A stretch of DNA of 64,000 bases from Marinomonas phaeophyticola (lineage in GTDB: Bacteria > Pseudomonadota > Gammaproteobacteria > Pseudomonadales > Marinomonadaceae): positions 248,001-312,000 of the forward strand of contig NZ_JAPUBN010000011.1 in assembly GCF_026966905.1 (NCBI RefSeq), read 5' to 3'. The notes below the pieces were generated by a model. The model had not been told where the DNA came from and did not search any database. It saw only the letters and a program-made list of their open reading frames with translations. Positions within the stretch are counted from its first letter, which is position 1. Each line of letters begins with the position of its first letter. Positions 36,555 through 45,127 of the stretch are shown here, one piece after another. The position numbers and the translations under genes were made by a program.

Positions 36555-37080
36555 TTAGGGGCACTCCTGAATCTGTAGTGTGGCCAGGTATTTTAGAACC
36601 GAGCATAAACTTAATAGCTTCTAGATAAAGCTGAATAGTGCAGGCGATTAATCCTAATGCAATAATGGAATAGAAAGGCCAGACGAGTGGTGCCCATGGA
36701 CTAACGTTTTCTACCTCTCCTGTAAGAAATGCGGTATAGGCTTTTTTTGTTGCCACCCAAGAGAATGCAGCAAAAGCAGGACCTGCAATAAATGCGTAAA
36801 TAATAGCGTTTAGATTTTGTTGTAAGCGAATAGGAAGTTTGCTTGAAAGGAAGTCTATTCGAACATGAGCTTCATGGTTCAGTGAATACGCTCCTGCAAG
36901 GAGAAAGATGCTACCATTTAACATATAAGATATGTCAAAAGCCCATAGTGTAGGAGATTGGAATACGTAGCGCGCACCTACTTCATATAGCATTGAGCAA
37001 ACCATTAGACATGTAAGTACCATTGCGGCATTGCCCAGCAACGTGGATATAGAGTTAATATATTTCAGAGAATTATACAT
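36547..37080 (-). CDS. dctQ: TRAP transporter small permease subunit (DctQ), ICE-borne
   Basis: A 177-residue membrane protein with four hydrophobic helices and the DctQ-type segments YEVGARYVFQSPTLWAFDI and LNHEAHVRIDFLSSKLP. It is the middle gene of a binding protein-DctQ-DctM operon: 54 bases after the binding-protein gene and overlapping the large-subunit gene by 8 bases. Confidence 0.87.
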   Translation of the reverse strand: MYNSLKYINSISTLLGNAAMVLTCLMVCSMLYEVGARYVFQSPTLWAFDISYMLNGSIFLLAGAYSLNHEAHVRIDFLSSKLPIRLQQNLNAIIYAFIAGPAFAAFSWVATKKAYTAFLTGEVENVSPWAPLVWPFYSIIALGLIACTIQLYLEAIKFMLGSKIPGHTTDSGVPLND

Positions 37081-37134
37081 GTGAGTAACCTTATAGGAGC
37101 GCCTGTGGCGCTCCTTCTGGATTTGATCAATTTA

Positions 37135-38202
37135 TTAGTCTGCATCACGCACAAAAACACTTGAATTACGACTCCAAGCTTTCTGGTAAGCAAAGTATTC
37201 ATCAAGAATTGAATTCATTGAGTTATCACCTTTTGCTGTTTGTTCATTTGCGCGTGCTTTCATCCACTGATGGCCGTAGCCACGGATCTGAGAAAGAACT
37301 GATTTATCTAAGGTGATGATTTCTGTGCCAAAGTCTCGGTATTTATCCATGGCTTTGATATCAGCGTTTGCAAAACGCAAGTAAGCTTCCATCGTTGTGA
37401 GACGAGCAGCGGCTTCTACTTTAGTTTGCAAATCTTTTGATAAGCTATCCCAAGTTTCTGTTTTAACAACTACTTCCCAAACAAAAGTAGGTTGATGAAT
37501 GCCAGGTACTATGATGTAAGGAGCAACTTCGTGGAAACCTTCAGACAAGTTAGAGCCAGGTGTTGCCCATTCCACCGCGTCTACGCCTTTACGTTGTAGC
37601 AGGGTGTAGATCTCGCCCGGTGGCACAACAGTAGGAACACCATTTAAGTAGTCTTTTAGTACGCCAGCCCATGCACCTGATGTTCGGTATTTTAGATTAG
37701 CGAAGTCTTCTATCTTATTGATGGGTTTATTAGCGTGAGCTAGGATTTCAGAGGTGCCGATACCGATAATTAGACTGTGTAGTCCCATTTTCTCTCTACG
37801 GTAGTCTTGCATTAGTTCAAGCCCTCCGTCTTCATATAGCCATGCCATCATAGCTTCTGGTGACATGCCACCAGGGAAACCAGCAAAAATAGCATTTGTA
37901 GGGTCTTGGTTAACTAGGTAGCTAGGGGTTGAGTGTCCCGCCTCTACTATGCCATCTTGTACTGATTCATATACTTTAAAGGCAGGGACAATAACGCCAG
38001 CGCCAAATGCTCTAACTTTGATTTGCTTGTCTGTTAAGTCACCAACATGGCCGGCAAACCTTTTTAAAAAGTTATTATAGAAGAAGGAGCCTTCAGGAAC
38101 GGAAGAAGGAACCTTCCATGTTATTTCGGCGGCATTTGCCAATGGGGAAAGAAGAGCGCTACTTAAAATGGCTGAAGCAGCCAATGTTTTTAATATTTTC
38201 AT
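37135..38202 (-). CDS. dctP: TRAP substrate-binding protein (DctP/TakP-like), ICE-borne
   Basis: A 355-residue periplasmic binding protein with a signal peptide (MKILKTLAASAILSSALL then SPLANAAE). It has the DctP layout with VYESVQDGIVEAGHSTPSYL and the distinctive DAVEWATPGSNLSEGFHE followed by IIVPGIHQP, which is the 2-oxo-acid-binding TakP-like subgroup pattern (E-W...GFH...PG.H.P). The ATG at 38202 is chosen because GGAG lies 6 bases upstream, although an ATG also exists at 38214. A 2-oxo-acid or related carboxylate is a reasonable ligand guess. Expression probably depends on the GntR-type operator at 38284. Confidence 0.9.
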   Translation of the reverse strand: MKILKTLAASAILSSALLSPLANAAEITWKVPSSVPEGSFFYNNFLKRFAGHVGDLTDKQIKVRAFGAGVIVPAFKVYESVQDGIVEAGHSTPSYLVNQDPTNAIFAGFPGGMSPEAMMAWLYEDGGLELMQDYRREKMGLHSLIIGIGTSEILAHANKPINKIEDFANLKYRTSGAWAGVLKDYLNGVPTVVPPGEIYTLLQRKGVDAVEWATPGSNLSEGFHEVAPYIIVPGIHQPTFVWEVVVKTETWDSLSKDLQTKVEAAARLTTMEAYLRFANADIKAMDKYRDFGTEIITLDKSVLSQIRGYGHQWMKARANEQTAKGDNSMNSILDEYFAYQKAWSRNSSVFVRDAD

Positions 38203-38283
38203 TTTTGTCTCCATAGAACAGCAAGGTTGTTGTTACATTCACGGGAGTTTGGTACGCATTGAGAATACCACTCTGAAAACAAT

Positions 38284-38306
38284 ATATTGTATCCAATATA
38301 CAATAT
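38284..38306. promoter_or_regulatory. GntR-type operator before the TRAP operon
   Basis: Perfect palindrome ATATTGTAT-N5-ATACAATAT. It is the best copy of a motif found at four promoters of this island (also 38661, 39573, 42745) and lies about 80 bases before the binding-protein start. Confidence 0.65.
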
Positions 38307-38660
38307 CAACATTAATAATGCTTTCTTTTTGCACTATTCAAACATTAAGTACGCTAATGGGTTGTGACGATGTTTCCTAAAAAAGAATTGATTGAATCGC
38401 TAATGGTTTAATATATTCATAATAGTGACGCATTTTGATGCTTTTGAGGCGTGCTCATTTACTACTATAATTATTGTTTTTAAACAGATAAATTCAGTGC
38501 TTAGCCTTCTTTGTAGTTTCATAAGGAGAAAGCCCTAATAGAACAGTATTTTCCTATGTAGTAGGGGGAGGTTAGGCTGCTTTTTAGGGGGCCAGGGTAA
38601 CTAAAAGAGCGCTATAAATAGTTCTCAATGTATTGGTAGGTTCACGTATAATTGCGTTCT

Positions 38661-38681
38661 AATTGTATAAAGTATACATTT
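38661..38681. promoter_or_regulatory. GntR-type operator before gntR (autoregulation)
   Basis: AATTGTAT-N5-ATACATTT, the same half-site spacing as the TRAP operator with two mismatches in the right arm. It is about 40 bases upstream of the regulator's own start. Confidence 0.55.
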
Positions 38682-38718
38682 TTGATTTTACTAGGAAGTC
38701 TTTAGCTATCCTGGGTTT

Positions 38719-39417
38719 ATGTTTACAGAGGATGAGAAGTTGGTTCAAAAAAGAGCTGTTCTACGCCAGAGTTTACCTGAGGTGATTGCTGCTGATTTGC
38801 GTAATCGTATTTTGTCAGGGGACTTATCTGAAGGGGATCTAATTCGCCAAGAGCTTTTAGCAGAAGAATATGGAGTCTCTCGAATGCCGGTCCGTGAGGC
38901 ACTAAAACATCTAGATTCAGAAGGTTTGGTTGTTTTTATTAATAATAGAGGGGCTACGGTGACAAAGCATACTCTCTCTGAAATTGCTGAGTTCTTTGAT
39001 ATTCGAGCTCTTTTGGAAATTGATTTATTAAAAAAATCCATTCCTTTGATGGAGGAACATCATTTCAAAAAGTGCGAGGATTTACTCGATAGAATGAAGG
39101 AGTCTTACGCAAAAGGGAGTGTGGCCGACTGGGGACCATTAAACGCCCAGTACCATGAAACACTATATGAAGCAGCTAACCAGAAATTGACTATGCAGCT
39201 GCTTGAACGAGTTAGCATGCAAGCTAATCGTTATGTTGGTATGCATATTGATAAATTGCATAAGGCAGGTAGTGCAGAACATGACCATTGTGCTTTATTA
39301 AACCTCGCTCGTCAGCGAGACATAGAAGCCGCAGCAGCTCTACTGTGTTCACATCTTACAAGTACCAAGCAGCAAATTATTGAATTGATTGCTCAAACAC
39401 GAGCTAATGAATCGTAA
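38719..39417 (+). CDS. GntR-family regulator (FadR/VanR-like, FCD domain)
   Basis: A 232-residue regulator. The N-terminal winged helix (about residues 12-80) has the GntR signature ADLRNRILSGDLSEGDLI followed by EEYGVSRMPVREALKHLDSEGLV. The C-terminal helical FCD domain (about 90-220) has the metal/ligand residues of the family (NAQYHETLYEAA, EHDHCALLNLARQRDIEAA). It is divergent from the TRAP operon. The shared TTGkAT-N5-ATmCA sites at four promoters suggest it controls the transporter, itself, the dehydrogenase and the lyase as one regulon. Confidence 0.9.
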   Translation: MFTEDEKLVQKRAVLRQSLPEVIAADLRNRILSGDLSEGDLIRQELLAEEYGVSRMPVREALKHLDSEGLVVFINNRGATVTKHTLSEIAEFFDIRALLEIDLLKKSIPLMEEHHFKKCEDLLDRMKESYAKGSVADWGPLNAQYHETLYEAANQKLTMQLLERVSMQANRYVGMHIDKLHKAGSAEHDHCALLNLARQRDIEAAAALLCSHLTSTKQQIIELIAQTRANES

Positions 39418-39572
39418 TACGCTTCAGCTAGATAGAATGGCTAGGGAAAGCTACTCTATTTACTATATTTCAATGATCATCAGCTAGTTCAACGAAACCT
39501 ATTCCCTTTCTTAGCCTTAGTTCCAGACCTCCTTTCGTGCGGGGGGAGGGGTATTACTTGTACTTAAGATAA

Positions 39573-39593
39573 AATTGGATACAATATCCATTG
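39573..39593. promoter_or_regulatory. GntR-type operator before the aldehyde dehydrogenase gene
   Basis: AATTGGAT-N5-ATCCATTG, about 40 bases upstream of the dehydrogenase start, with the same N5 spacing as the other island operators. Confidence 0.55.
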
Positions 39594-39632
39594 TGTTGGT
39601 TTTTAATCATAAATTGATGGAGTAAGAATTAT

Positions 39633-41147
39633 ATGAGTTTCATACCGCATGGAAAACATTCGATCGCTGGGCAACTAATTTCCTCAGAAAACACTTTTAC
39701 CTCTTCTCCAGCTTCTGGCGAAGCTTATAACTTCTCTGTTGGAACCGTTGATCAAATTAACAAAGCAGTGGAAGCTGCTGAAAACGCTTTTTTAGAATAC
39801 GGTTATACCTCTCGTGAAACACGAGCGGCTTTTTTAAATGCTATTGCAGATGAAATAGAGGCTCGAGGAGATGACATAACCAAAATGGGTTGTGCAGAAA
39901 CAGGACTGCCTGAAGGGCGATTAGTTGGCGAACGTGGACGTACATGTAGTCAGCTACGTTTGTTCGCAGAGCATCTCCTACAAGGCGAGTATCTTGATAA
40001 GCGTCATGATAAGGCATTACCAGAGCGTCAACCTTTGCCACGACCTGATCTGAGGTTAATGCAGCGACCTATTGGACCTGTGGCTGTTTTTGGTGCTTCT
40101 AACTTTCCTTTGGCGTTTTCGACGGCTGGTGGCGATACAGCAGCAGCGTTAGCTGCCGGTTGTCCTGTTATTGTTAAAGGGCACGGTGCACACCCTGGAA
40201 CGGCCGAAATCGTCACTGATGCAATCAACCAAGCAGTGAAAAAATGCGCAATGCCAGCAGGAGTGTTTAGTTTAATACAAGGAGGAAATCGTGAAGTAGG
40301 ATCGGCACTTGTGAAGCATCCATTGATCAAGGCGGTCGGCTTTACTGGATCATTACAAGGCGGTCGTGCTTTGTTTGATTTGTGTGCTGCACGCCCAGAG
40401 CCGATCCCTTTCTTTGGTGAACTAGGTTCCGTGAACCCTATGTTCTTATTCCCCAATGCAGTATCACAACGTGGAGAAGCGTTAGCAAAAGGCTGGGCGA
40501 CTTCGTTGTCCATGGGAGCAGGGCAATTCTGTACTAATCCAGGGATTGCCATTTTACTTGCTGGTTCATTTGGTGATAAGTTTTTATCTGTTGCGAGTCA
40601 GAGCTTGGCATCCGTACCGGCTCAAACTATGTTAACAATGGGTATTGCAGATGCTTATCGCGCAGGACAAAAACGTATTGCCGACACCACAGGAGTGCGT
40701 GAAGTACTCTCGACTTCTTGTTATATGAGGGATGCTACACCGTACCTGTATGCAACTACGGCAAAAGATTGGTTGAACAATGAAACATTAGCGGAAGAGG
40801 TTTTTGGGCCCTTAGGTGTTGTCGTGTTCGCTGAGTCTGTGGACGAAATGTTAGAAGTTGCTAAGCACTTAGATGGACAATTGACTTGTACGCTTCATAT
40901 AGATGATGCGGACATCAGTGACGCCAAAAGTTTTTTACCTGTTCTGGAGCGCAAAGCAGGTCGAATTTTAGCAAATTCATTTCCTACAGGTGTGGAAGTA
41001 TGTGACAGCATGGTTCATGGTGGCCCTTACCCTGCCTCGACAAATTTTGGTGCAACATCAGTAGGCACAATGTCGATACGTAGATTCCTGCGACCAGTGT
41101 GTTATCAAGATATCCCTTCAAGCTTGTTACCAGAAGATCTTATTTAA
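39633..41147 (+). CDS. Alpha-ketoglutarate semialdehyde dehydrogenase-like aldehyde dehydrogenase
   Basis: A 504-residue NADP+-dependent aldehyde dehydrogenase of the 2,5-dioxovalerate (alpha-ketoglutaric semialdehyde) dehydrogenase branch. Family segments: PIGPVAVFGASNFPLAFSTA (cofactor fold), the lysine in CPVIVKGHGAHPGTAE, the glutamate in FFGELGSVNPMFLFP, and the catalytic Cys in GAGQFCTNPG. Its usual job is the last step, to 2-oxoglutarate, of sugar-acid (glucarate, arabinonate) or hydroxyproline breakdown. With the lyase at 41603 and the TRAP importer it forms a compact catabolic module on the ICE. Confidence 0.88.
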   Translation: MSFIPHGKHSIAGQLISSENTFTSSPASGEAYNFSVGTVDQINKAVEAAENAFLEYGYTSRETRAAFLNAIADEIEARGDDITKMGCAETGLPEGRLVGERGRTCSQLRLFAEHLLQGEYLDKRHDKALPERQPLPRPDLRLMQRPIGPVAVFGASNFPLAFSTAGGDTAAALAAGCPVIVKGHGAHPGTAEIVTDAINQAVKKCAMPAGVFSLIQGGNREVGSALVKHPLIKAVGFTGSLQGGRALFDLCAARPEPIPFFGELGSVNPMFLFPNAVSQRGEALAKGWATSLSMGAGQFCTNPGIAILLAGSFGDKFLSVASQSLASVPAQTMLTMGIADAYRAGQKRIADTTGVREVLSTSCYMRDATPYLYATTAKDWLNNETLAEEVFGPLGVVVFAESVDEMLEVAKHLDGQLTCTLHIDDADISDAKSFLPVLERKAGRILANSFPTGVEVCDSMVHGGPYPASTNFGATSVGTMSIRRFLRPVCYQDIPSSLLPEDLI

Positions 41148-41602
41148 TTTTTCACTCAGACATAAACTCCAATGCAGAATTATCTGTATTGGGGGGTAGT
41201 GGATATTAGGTTGAGGTTTATACTGTACCAATATATTTTCTTAAGACGCATGAGAGATGAAGAAGTATCACAACTAATTTGAACGATAAATACTGCATAA
41301 CAAGAGCATATAATGTCTAAAATGAAGAGCTAAGTGTGCTATGTCTTGGTTAAAACAGCTATTCAAAAATCACCTCATAGCTATAAATACGTCATCCAAT
41401 AATAGGTAGGGAGCCGAAGCGATAATACTGCTCAAAGTTGGCTGGTACTGATAAATTAAGTGCAGCTATATTTGGTTGAATTTCCACAGATGTTTAATAA
41501 ACTACAGATACAGAAAAATTCCAGCGATCGTCGTTCTTTGTTTGATAAAATGACGATCGCTGGCTGATATCGGAAGATTTTAGCGATGATTTTACTTATA
41601 AT
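41148..41602. other. Noncoding region between convergent genes, with an inverted repeat
   Basis: About 450 bases without a supported gene. CCAGCGATCGTC (41521-41532) and GACGATCGCTGG (41552-41563) are perfect 12-base arms around a 19-base loop. This is possibly a terminator for one of the converging genes, or a trace of an inserted element. Confidence 0.45.
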
Positions 41603-42589
41603 CTACGCTAGACAATCACTAATCACGCCTCCTTGTTTCACCCATTGTGCAAACCAAGTATTGAAGAGCTTGAATTGTTTTTCACAATAGATGCGCTGCT
41701 CTTCATTTAATTTATCTGTTTCATTAAAGTGCAAGCTGTATTCTTGTTCGCCACTTAGTACCAATAGATATTTAAAAAACAAGACTAGTTCAGGACCTTC
41801 GTCAAAGCTTGCAAGTACAGACATAGCTTCTTCCAGTTCTTGAGCTCGTAAACGAGCTTCAGGATTACCTGAAGCCGCCATTTTTGATAGTTTGGTCAGC
41901 AATAAAACTTCCTTTGGCAATGCGGTACCTATACCTGTGATAGCACCTGTTGCGCCACAATTTACAATACCGTGATAAACTCTACTATCCACACCTACCA
42001 TCAATAATACATCTTCATCTTTAGAAGTAATATTCTCTGCGGCATATCGCATGGCTTCTTTAGTTCCAAACTCTTTGAAACCTATTAGATTTTTGTGCTC
42101 TTCTCGAAGAGCAAAAAATACATCTGCTCTTGTTTCAAACCCATATACTGGACTGTTATAAATAATAGCAGGGGTAGAGGGTGCAGCATTAAGGATGGCT
42201 TTAAAATGGTCTTTCTGCGCTGAAATGACAGAACCGCGTGAGAGAACACGTGGGATAACCATTAAACCTGCAGCTCCAACTTTCTCAGCATGAGCGGCAT
42301 GTGCTACTGCAGATTTGGTATTAATGGCTCCAGTACCAACCATGACAGGAATGCCAGCGTTAACTAGACGTTCAACCCCTTCCATACGCTCTTCGTCAGT
42401 TAATAATGGCCAGTCACCCATTGAACCGCAGTAAACGACAGCAGACATACCTGCATCTATCATCTGTTGCCCTTTACTCACAAGCGCATCGTAGTCTGGC
42501 GTGCGATCTGCTTTACAAGGTGTCATTAAAGCGGGAATTACGCCATAAAAGATTTCTTTGTTCATCATTTGATCCTTTTGTTTACTCAT
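41603..42589 (-). CDS. Dihydrodipicolinate synthase/NAL-family lyase or deaminase
   Basis: A 328-residue (beta/alpha)8-barrel enzyme of the DHDPS/N-acetylneuraminate lyase family. Visible residues: the substrate-carboxylate loop in YCGSMGDWPLLTDEER, the catalytic Tyr in AIIYNSPVYG, and the Schiff-base Lys in NLIGFKEFGT. Relatives next to an alpha-ketoglutarate-semialdehyde dehydrogenase act as pyrroline-4-hydroxy-2-carboxylate deaminase (hydroxyproline route) or as 2-keto-3-deoxy-sugar-acid dehydratases. Either would hand its product to the dehydrogenase. Starts at 42589 or at one of two ATGs near 42565 are possible. No hydroxyproline epimerase or dehydrogenase is in the window, so the pathway cannot be fixed. 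Confidence 0.85.
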   Translation of the reverse strand: MSKQKDQMMNKEIFYGVIPALMTPCKADRTPDYDALVSKGQQMIDAGMSAVVYCGSMGDWPLLTDEERMEGVERLVNAGIPVMVGTGAINTKSAVAHAAHAEKVGAAGLMVIPRVLSRGSVISAQKDHFKAILNAAPSTPAIIYNSPVYGFETRADVFFALREEHKNLIGFKEFGTKEAMRYAAENITSKDEDVLLMVGVDSRVYHGIVNCGATGAITGIGTALPKEVLLLTKLSKMAASGNPEARLRAQELEEAMSVLASFDEGPELVLFFKYLLVLSGEQEYSLHFNETDKLNEEQRIYCEKQFKLFNTWFAQWVKQGGVISDCLA

Positions 42590-42744
42590 AAAAGACCGGT
42601 CGTTATGACTGGTATCATTGTTAGTAACGGCTGTCCTAGGTATCTATAGACGGGCCGTAATTTATGATATTGAGATTGTTCTATATCCTTATTTAGATGA
42701 TAGCAGTCAGCTACAACTGTCATAAAAGCACCTCTATGTTTAGG

Positions 42745-42766
42745 ATATTGGATACAAAATACATTT
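42745..42766. promoter_or_regulatory. GntR-type operator before the lyase gene
   Basis: TATTGGAT-N5-ATACATTT at about 42746-42766, upstream of the leftward lyase gene. It is the fourth copy of the island motif. Confidence 0.5.
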
Positions 42767-42975
42767 AGAAGGTGTTTTCGTCAAGGAGGAGAGTCAAATT
42801 ACCAACAAATGAATGTATCTATCTAAAATAAGTAGAGGCGTCGCTTCTATGGTGCTATAGGGTTTCTTAATTCGAAAATTAGTAAGAAAGTAACTAATCA
42901 TTTAGGGATATGAGAATAAGTCCTTATCATGAGGCAACTATGCTTTAAGACTTCGAATCATGCCATTTCACAACA

Positions 42976-43195
42976 ATTTACTTCTACTGACAGTGAATTC
43001 AACAATACACGTCGTAAAATACCTAAGGAATTTTTCCTTTCGTGCTTAAATGAGCTGATGTATTAGGATCAACTAGAAGCAGTTAGTGATCCGTTATGTC
43101 CCAAACTGGGTAATGGCAGATTACACTCAGCTATTGCCTATCATGTTCTAGGCTCACTGCATGCAACATTCCGGCAGGAAAATTGGAAGTAATTA
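42976..43195 (+). mobile_element. Remnant of an IS5-like transposase gene
   Basis: One frame reads TRRKIPKEFFLSCLNEL, then a stop near 43062, then DQLEAVSDPLCPKLGNGR. The spacing and wording match the N-terminus of IS5-group transposases (RRK..E.FL..L..L.PW..L.A...P.YPK.GNGR). Only about 70 codons survive, with an internal stop and no start. It borders rumB and marks the end of the catabolic island. Identification is by eye. Confidence 0.4.
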
Positions 43196-43207
43196 ATGGA
43201 TGATCAA

Positions 43208-44476
43208 TTATTTTACCTTTGGTAACTGATTCCAGCGTGTCGTGTACGCTGGAGATAAATGATCTCGTTTCATCGACCAATCTTTCTTCAAGCCTTGTCC
43301 AGCAAAGAAAACCTTTCCTGCACCACTGTGGTTAATGTTGTCCAATACAGACATTAACTGTTGACTGTTAGAGCGGCTCGATACCTCATCAAATAGCCCA
43401 GGTTGAAACATCCCGAGATCGTAAAAGTCAGACAGCATTACGCCTACTTTGGCATAACGAAAACCATCCTTCCAAATCCGCTTGAGCAAGTGGTTGGCTA
43501 GCTCGATAAAATCTCGCGTATCGCAACTGGGTATTAGCAACTCACCCGATGCGGAGTTGCTGTATTGCGGCTCGTTGCCCTTGAATGGGCTGGTGCGTAT
43601 GAATACGGTCAGCATCTTGGCTTGCTGCTGTTCTTTGCGTAGCTTCTCAGTAGCGCGAGTTGTGTATTCGCATAAGGCCTCACGTAGCAATTCAGATTGC
43701 GTCACTTTAACGCCAAATGAGCGGCTACAGACAATTTGTTTCTTGGTCGGTGGGATCTCTTCAAGTTCAATGCAGGAGTTACCATTTAGCTCTCTGACGG
43801 TTCTTTCTAGTACCACTGAGAACTGGTCTCTGATAGCTTCAGGGGAGGCATTTGCCAGTTCTAAAGCTGTGGTAATGCCCAGCATATTTAAACGCGTAGA
43901 AAGTCGCTTACCAACCCCCCAAACATCATTAACAGGGACTAATGCAAGCAATCGACGTTGTCGGTCTGGATTGGTTAGGTCTACCACACCGTGAGTAGCA
44001 GGGTACTTCTTGGCTGCATGGTTGGCCAGTTTGGCAAGCGTTTTGGTTGGTGCAATACCAACACAAACCGTGATCCCAACCCATTGGCTTATACGCTCTC
44101 GGACTTGTTTACCAAATTCGACTAGGGAAGTGACTGATTCAATACCGGATAAATCCAAAAAGGCTTCGTCAATGGAGTAGACTTCTACTTGTGGTGCCAT
44201 CTTTTCCAAAATGCACATAACTCGATTGCTCAAATCAGCATAAAGTGCGTAGTTGGATGAGAATGCCAAAATGCGATGGCGCTCCACTTCGGCTTTGATT
44301 TGAAAGGCAGGAACGCCCATTTTAATACCGAGTGTCTTAGCTTCACGAGATCGTGCAACGACACATCCGTCATTGTTAGATAACACAATGACAGGGGTGT
44401 CTTTTAAATCAGGACGGAATAGCTTCTCACAGCTAGCATAAAAATTATTACAATCAACTAATGCAAATGTAGGCAT
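43208..44476 (-). CDS. rumB: RumB/UmuC-like Y-family DNA polymerase V catalytic subunit
   Basis: A 422-residue translesion polymerase of the UmuC family. Catalytic motifs: FALVDCNNFYASCEKLF with the first Asp at the N-terminus, and EVYSIDEAFLDLSG with the second acidic pair near residue 100. The helix-hairpin-helix region VNDVWGVGKRLSTRLNMLGI and the little-finger domain follow, and the C-terminus is full length. SXT/R391 elements carry rumAB in this place. SXT itself has a disrupted rumB, whereas here it is intact. Its start overlaps the rumA stop by 1 base, and it is under the same LexA-type control. Confidence 0.93.
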   Translation of the reverse strand: MPTFALVDCNNFYASCEKLFRPDLKDTPVIVLSNNDGCVVARSREAKTLGIKMGVPAFQIKAEVERHRILAFSSNYALYADLSNRVMCILEKMAPQVEVYSIDEAFLDLSGIESVTSLVEFGKQVRERISQWVGITVCVGIAPTKTLAKLANHAAKKYPATHGVVDLTNPDRQRRLLALVPVNDVWGVGKRLSTRLNMLGITTALELANASPEAIRDQFSVVLERTVRELNGNSCIELEEIPPTKKQIVCSRSFGVKVTQSELLREALCEYTTRATEKLRKEQQQAKMLTVFIRTSPFKGNEPQYSNSASGELLIPSCDTRDFIELANHLLKRIWKDGFRYAKVGVMLSDFYDLGMFQPGLFDEVSSRSNSQQLMSVLDNINHSGAGKVFFAGQGLKKDWSMKRDHLSPAYTTRWNQLPKVK

Positions 44477-44925
44477 TAATGTTTACGACGCATTTTTTTA
44501 ACTACAAAAGTAACAACACCAAAGATTATCAATTCAGTATCCTCACTAATCGATATAGAAGAATAGCGGCAGTTCCTTGGGATTAATTTGATCTGAGGTC
44601 TTAATTGCAATTCTTTTACAGTAAATTCGCCATGAACACTTGCTATGACAATGTCACCTTGCTCTGCTTGTATTGAGCGATCAACTATTAAAATATCATT
44701 AGGGTGAATCCCGGCTTCGATCATAGAGTCACCTTCTACCCGAACAAAAAAGGTAGCAGCTGGCTGTTTAATGCAAAGCTCATTTAGGTCAAGGGTTTGT
44801 TTGATATAGTCCTGTGCAGGTGACGGGAAGCCAGCAGAAATGCTCTCCAAGAATAAAGGAATGTGAAACGGGGGACTTTTTATTGGTTCGTATGAATTGG
44901 TGTGGCCGATAATCTTAATGCTCAT
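44476..44925 (-). CDS. rumA: RumA/UmuD-like SOS mutagenesis protein (S24 peptidase)
   Basis: A 149-residue self-cleaving subunit of polymerase V. The cleavage site is the Ala-Gly in ESISAGFPSPAQDY, the nucleophile Ser is in VEGDSMIEAGI, and the general base Lys is in HGEFTVKEL. The ATG at 44925 gives the RumA/UmuD size; a longer frame upstream would run through the LexA palindrome and is not credible. It is the first gene of the rumAB operon, expressed on DNA damage after LexA cleavage. Confidence 0.92.
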   Translation of the reverse strand: MSIKIIGHTNSYEPIKSPPFHIPLFLESISAGFPSPAQDYIKQTLDLNELCIKQPAATFFVRVEGDSMIEAGIHPNDILIVDRSIQAEQGDIVIASVHGEFTVKELQLRPQIKLIPRNCRYSSISISEDTELIIFGVVTFVVKKMRRKH

Positions 44926-44940
44926 AGCAGACCTCATAAA

Positions 44941-44976
44941 AGACTGGATACTGTATATACATACAGTATCCAGTCT
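44941..44976. promoter_or_regulatory. LexA (SOS) box in a 36-base palindrome before rumA
   Basis: The core CTGT-ATATACAT-ACAG (44951-44966) is a consensus LexA site. It is embedded in longer perfect arms, AGACTGGATACTGTAT (44941-44956) and ATACAGTATCCAGTCT (44961-44976), with a 4-base centre. It lies 16 bases upstream of the rumA start codon on the transcribed strand. Confidence 0.9.
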
Positions 44977-45127
44977 TTTGTCTTTTTTTACAACATTGTT
45001 ATCGGTGTGTTTTTTTGTGCAGGTCGTCCTCGTCAACAGATGAGGGAATGTGCTTTAGAGTTGAAAGGCGAAAGGGGAAGCGCCTTCTAATATGATTCGC
45101 TGTCTGCACAGGAAATTATGAAATCAT

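Noticed and set aside
44926-45036. N-terminal extension of rumA from an ATG at 45036
   Set aside because: It would be translated through the LexA palindrome, and the RumA/UmuD family starts at the MSIKIIG position (44925).
44902-45090. 62-codon rightward open frame across the SOS box
   Set aside because: It exists only because the palindrome is read on the other strand; no family match or start signal.
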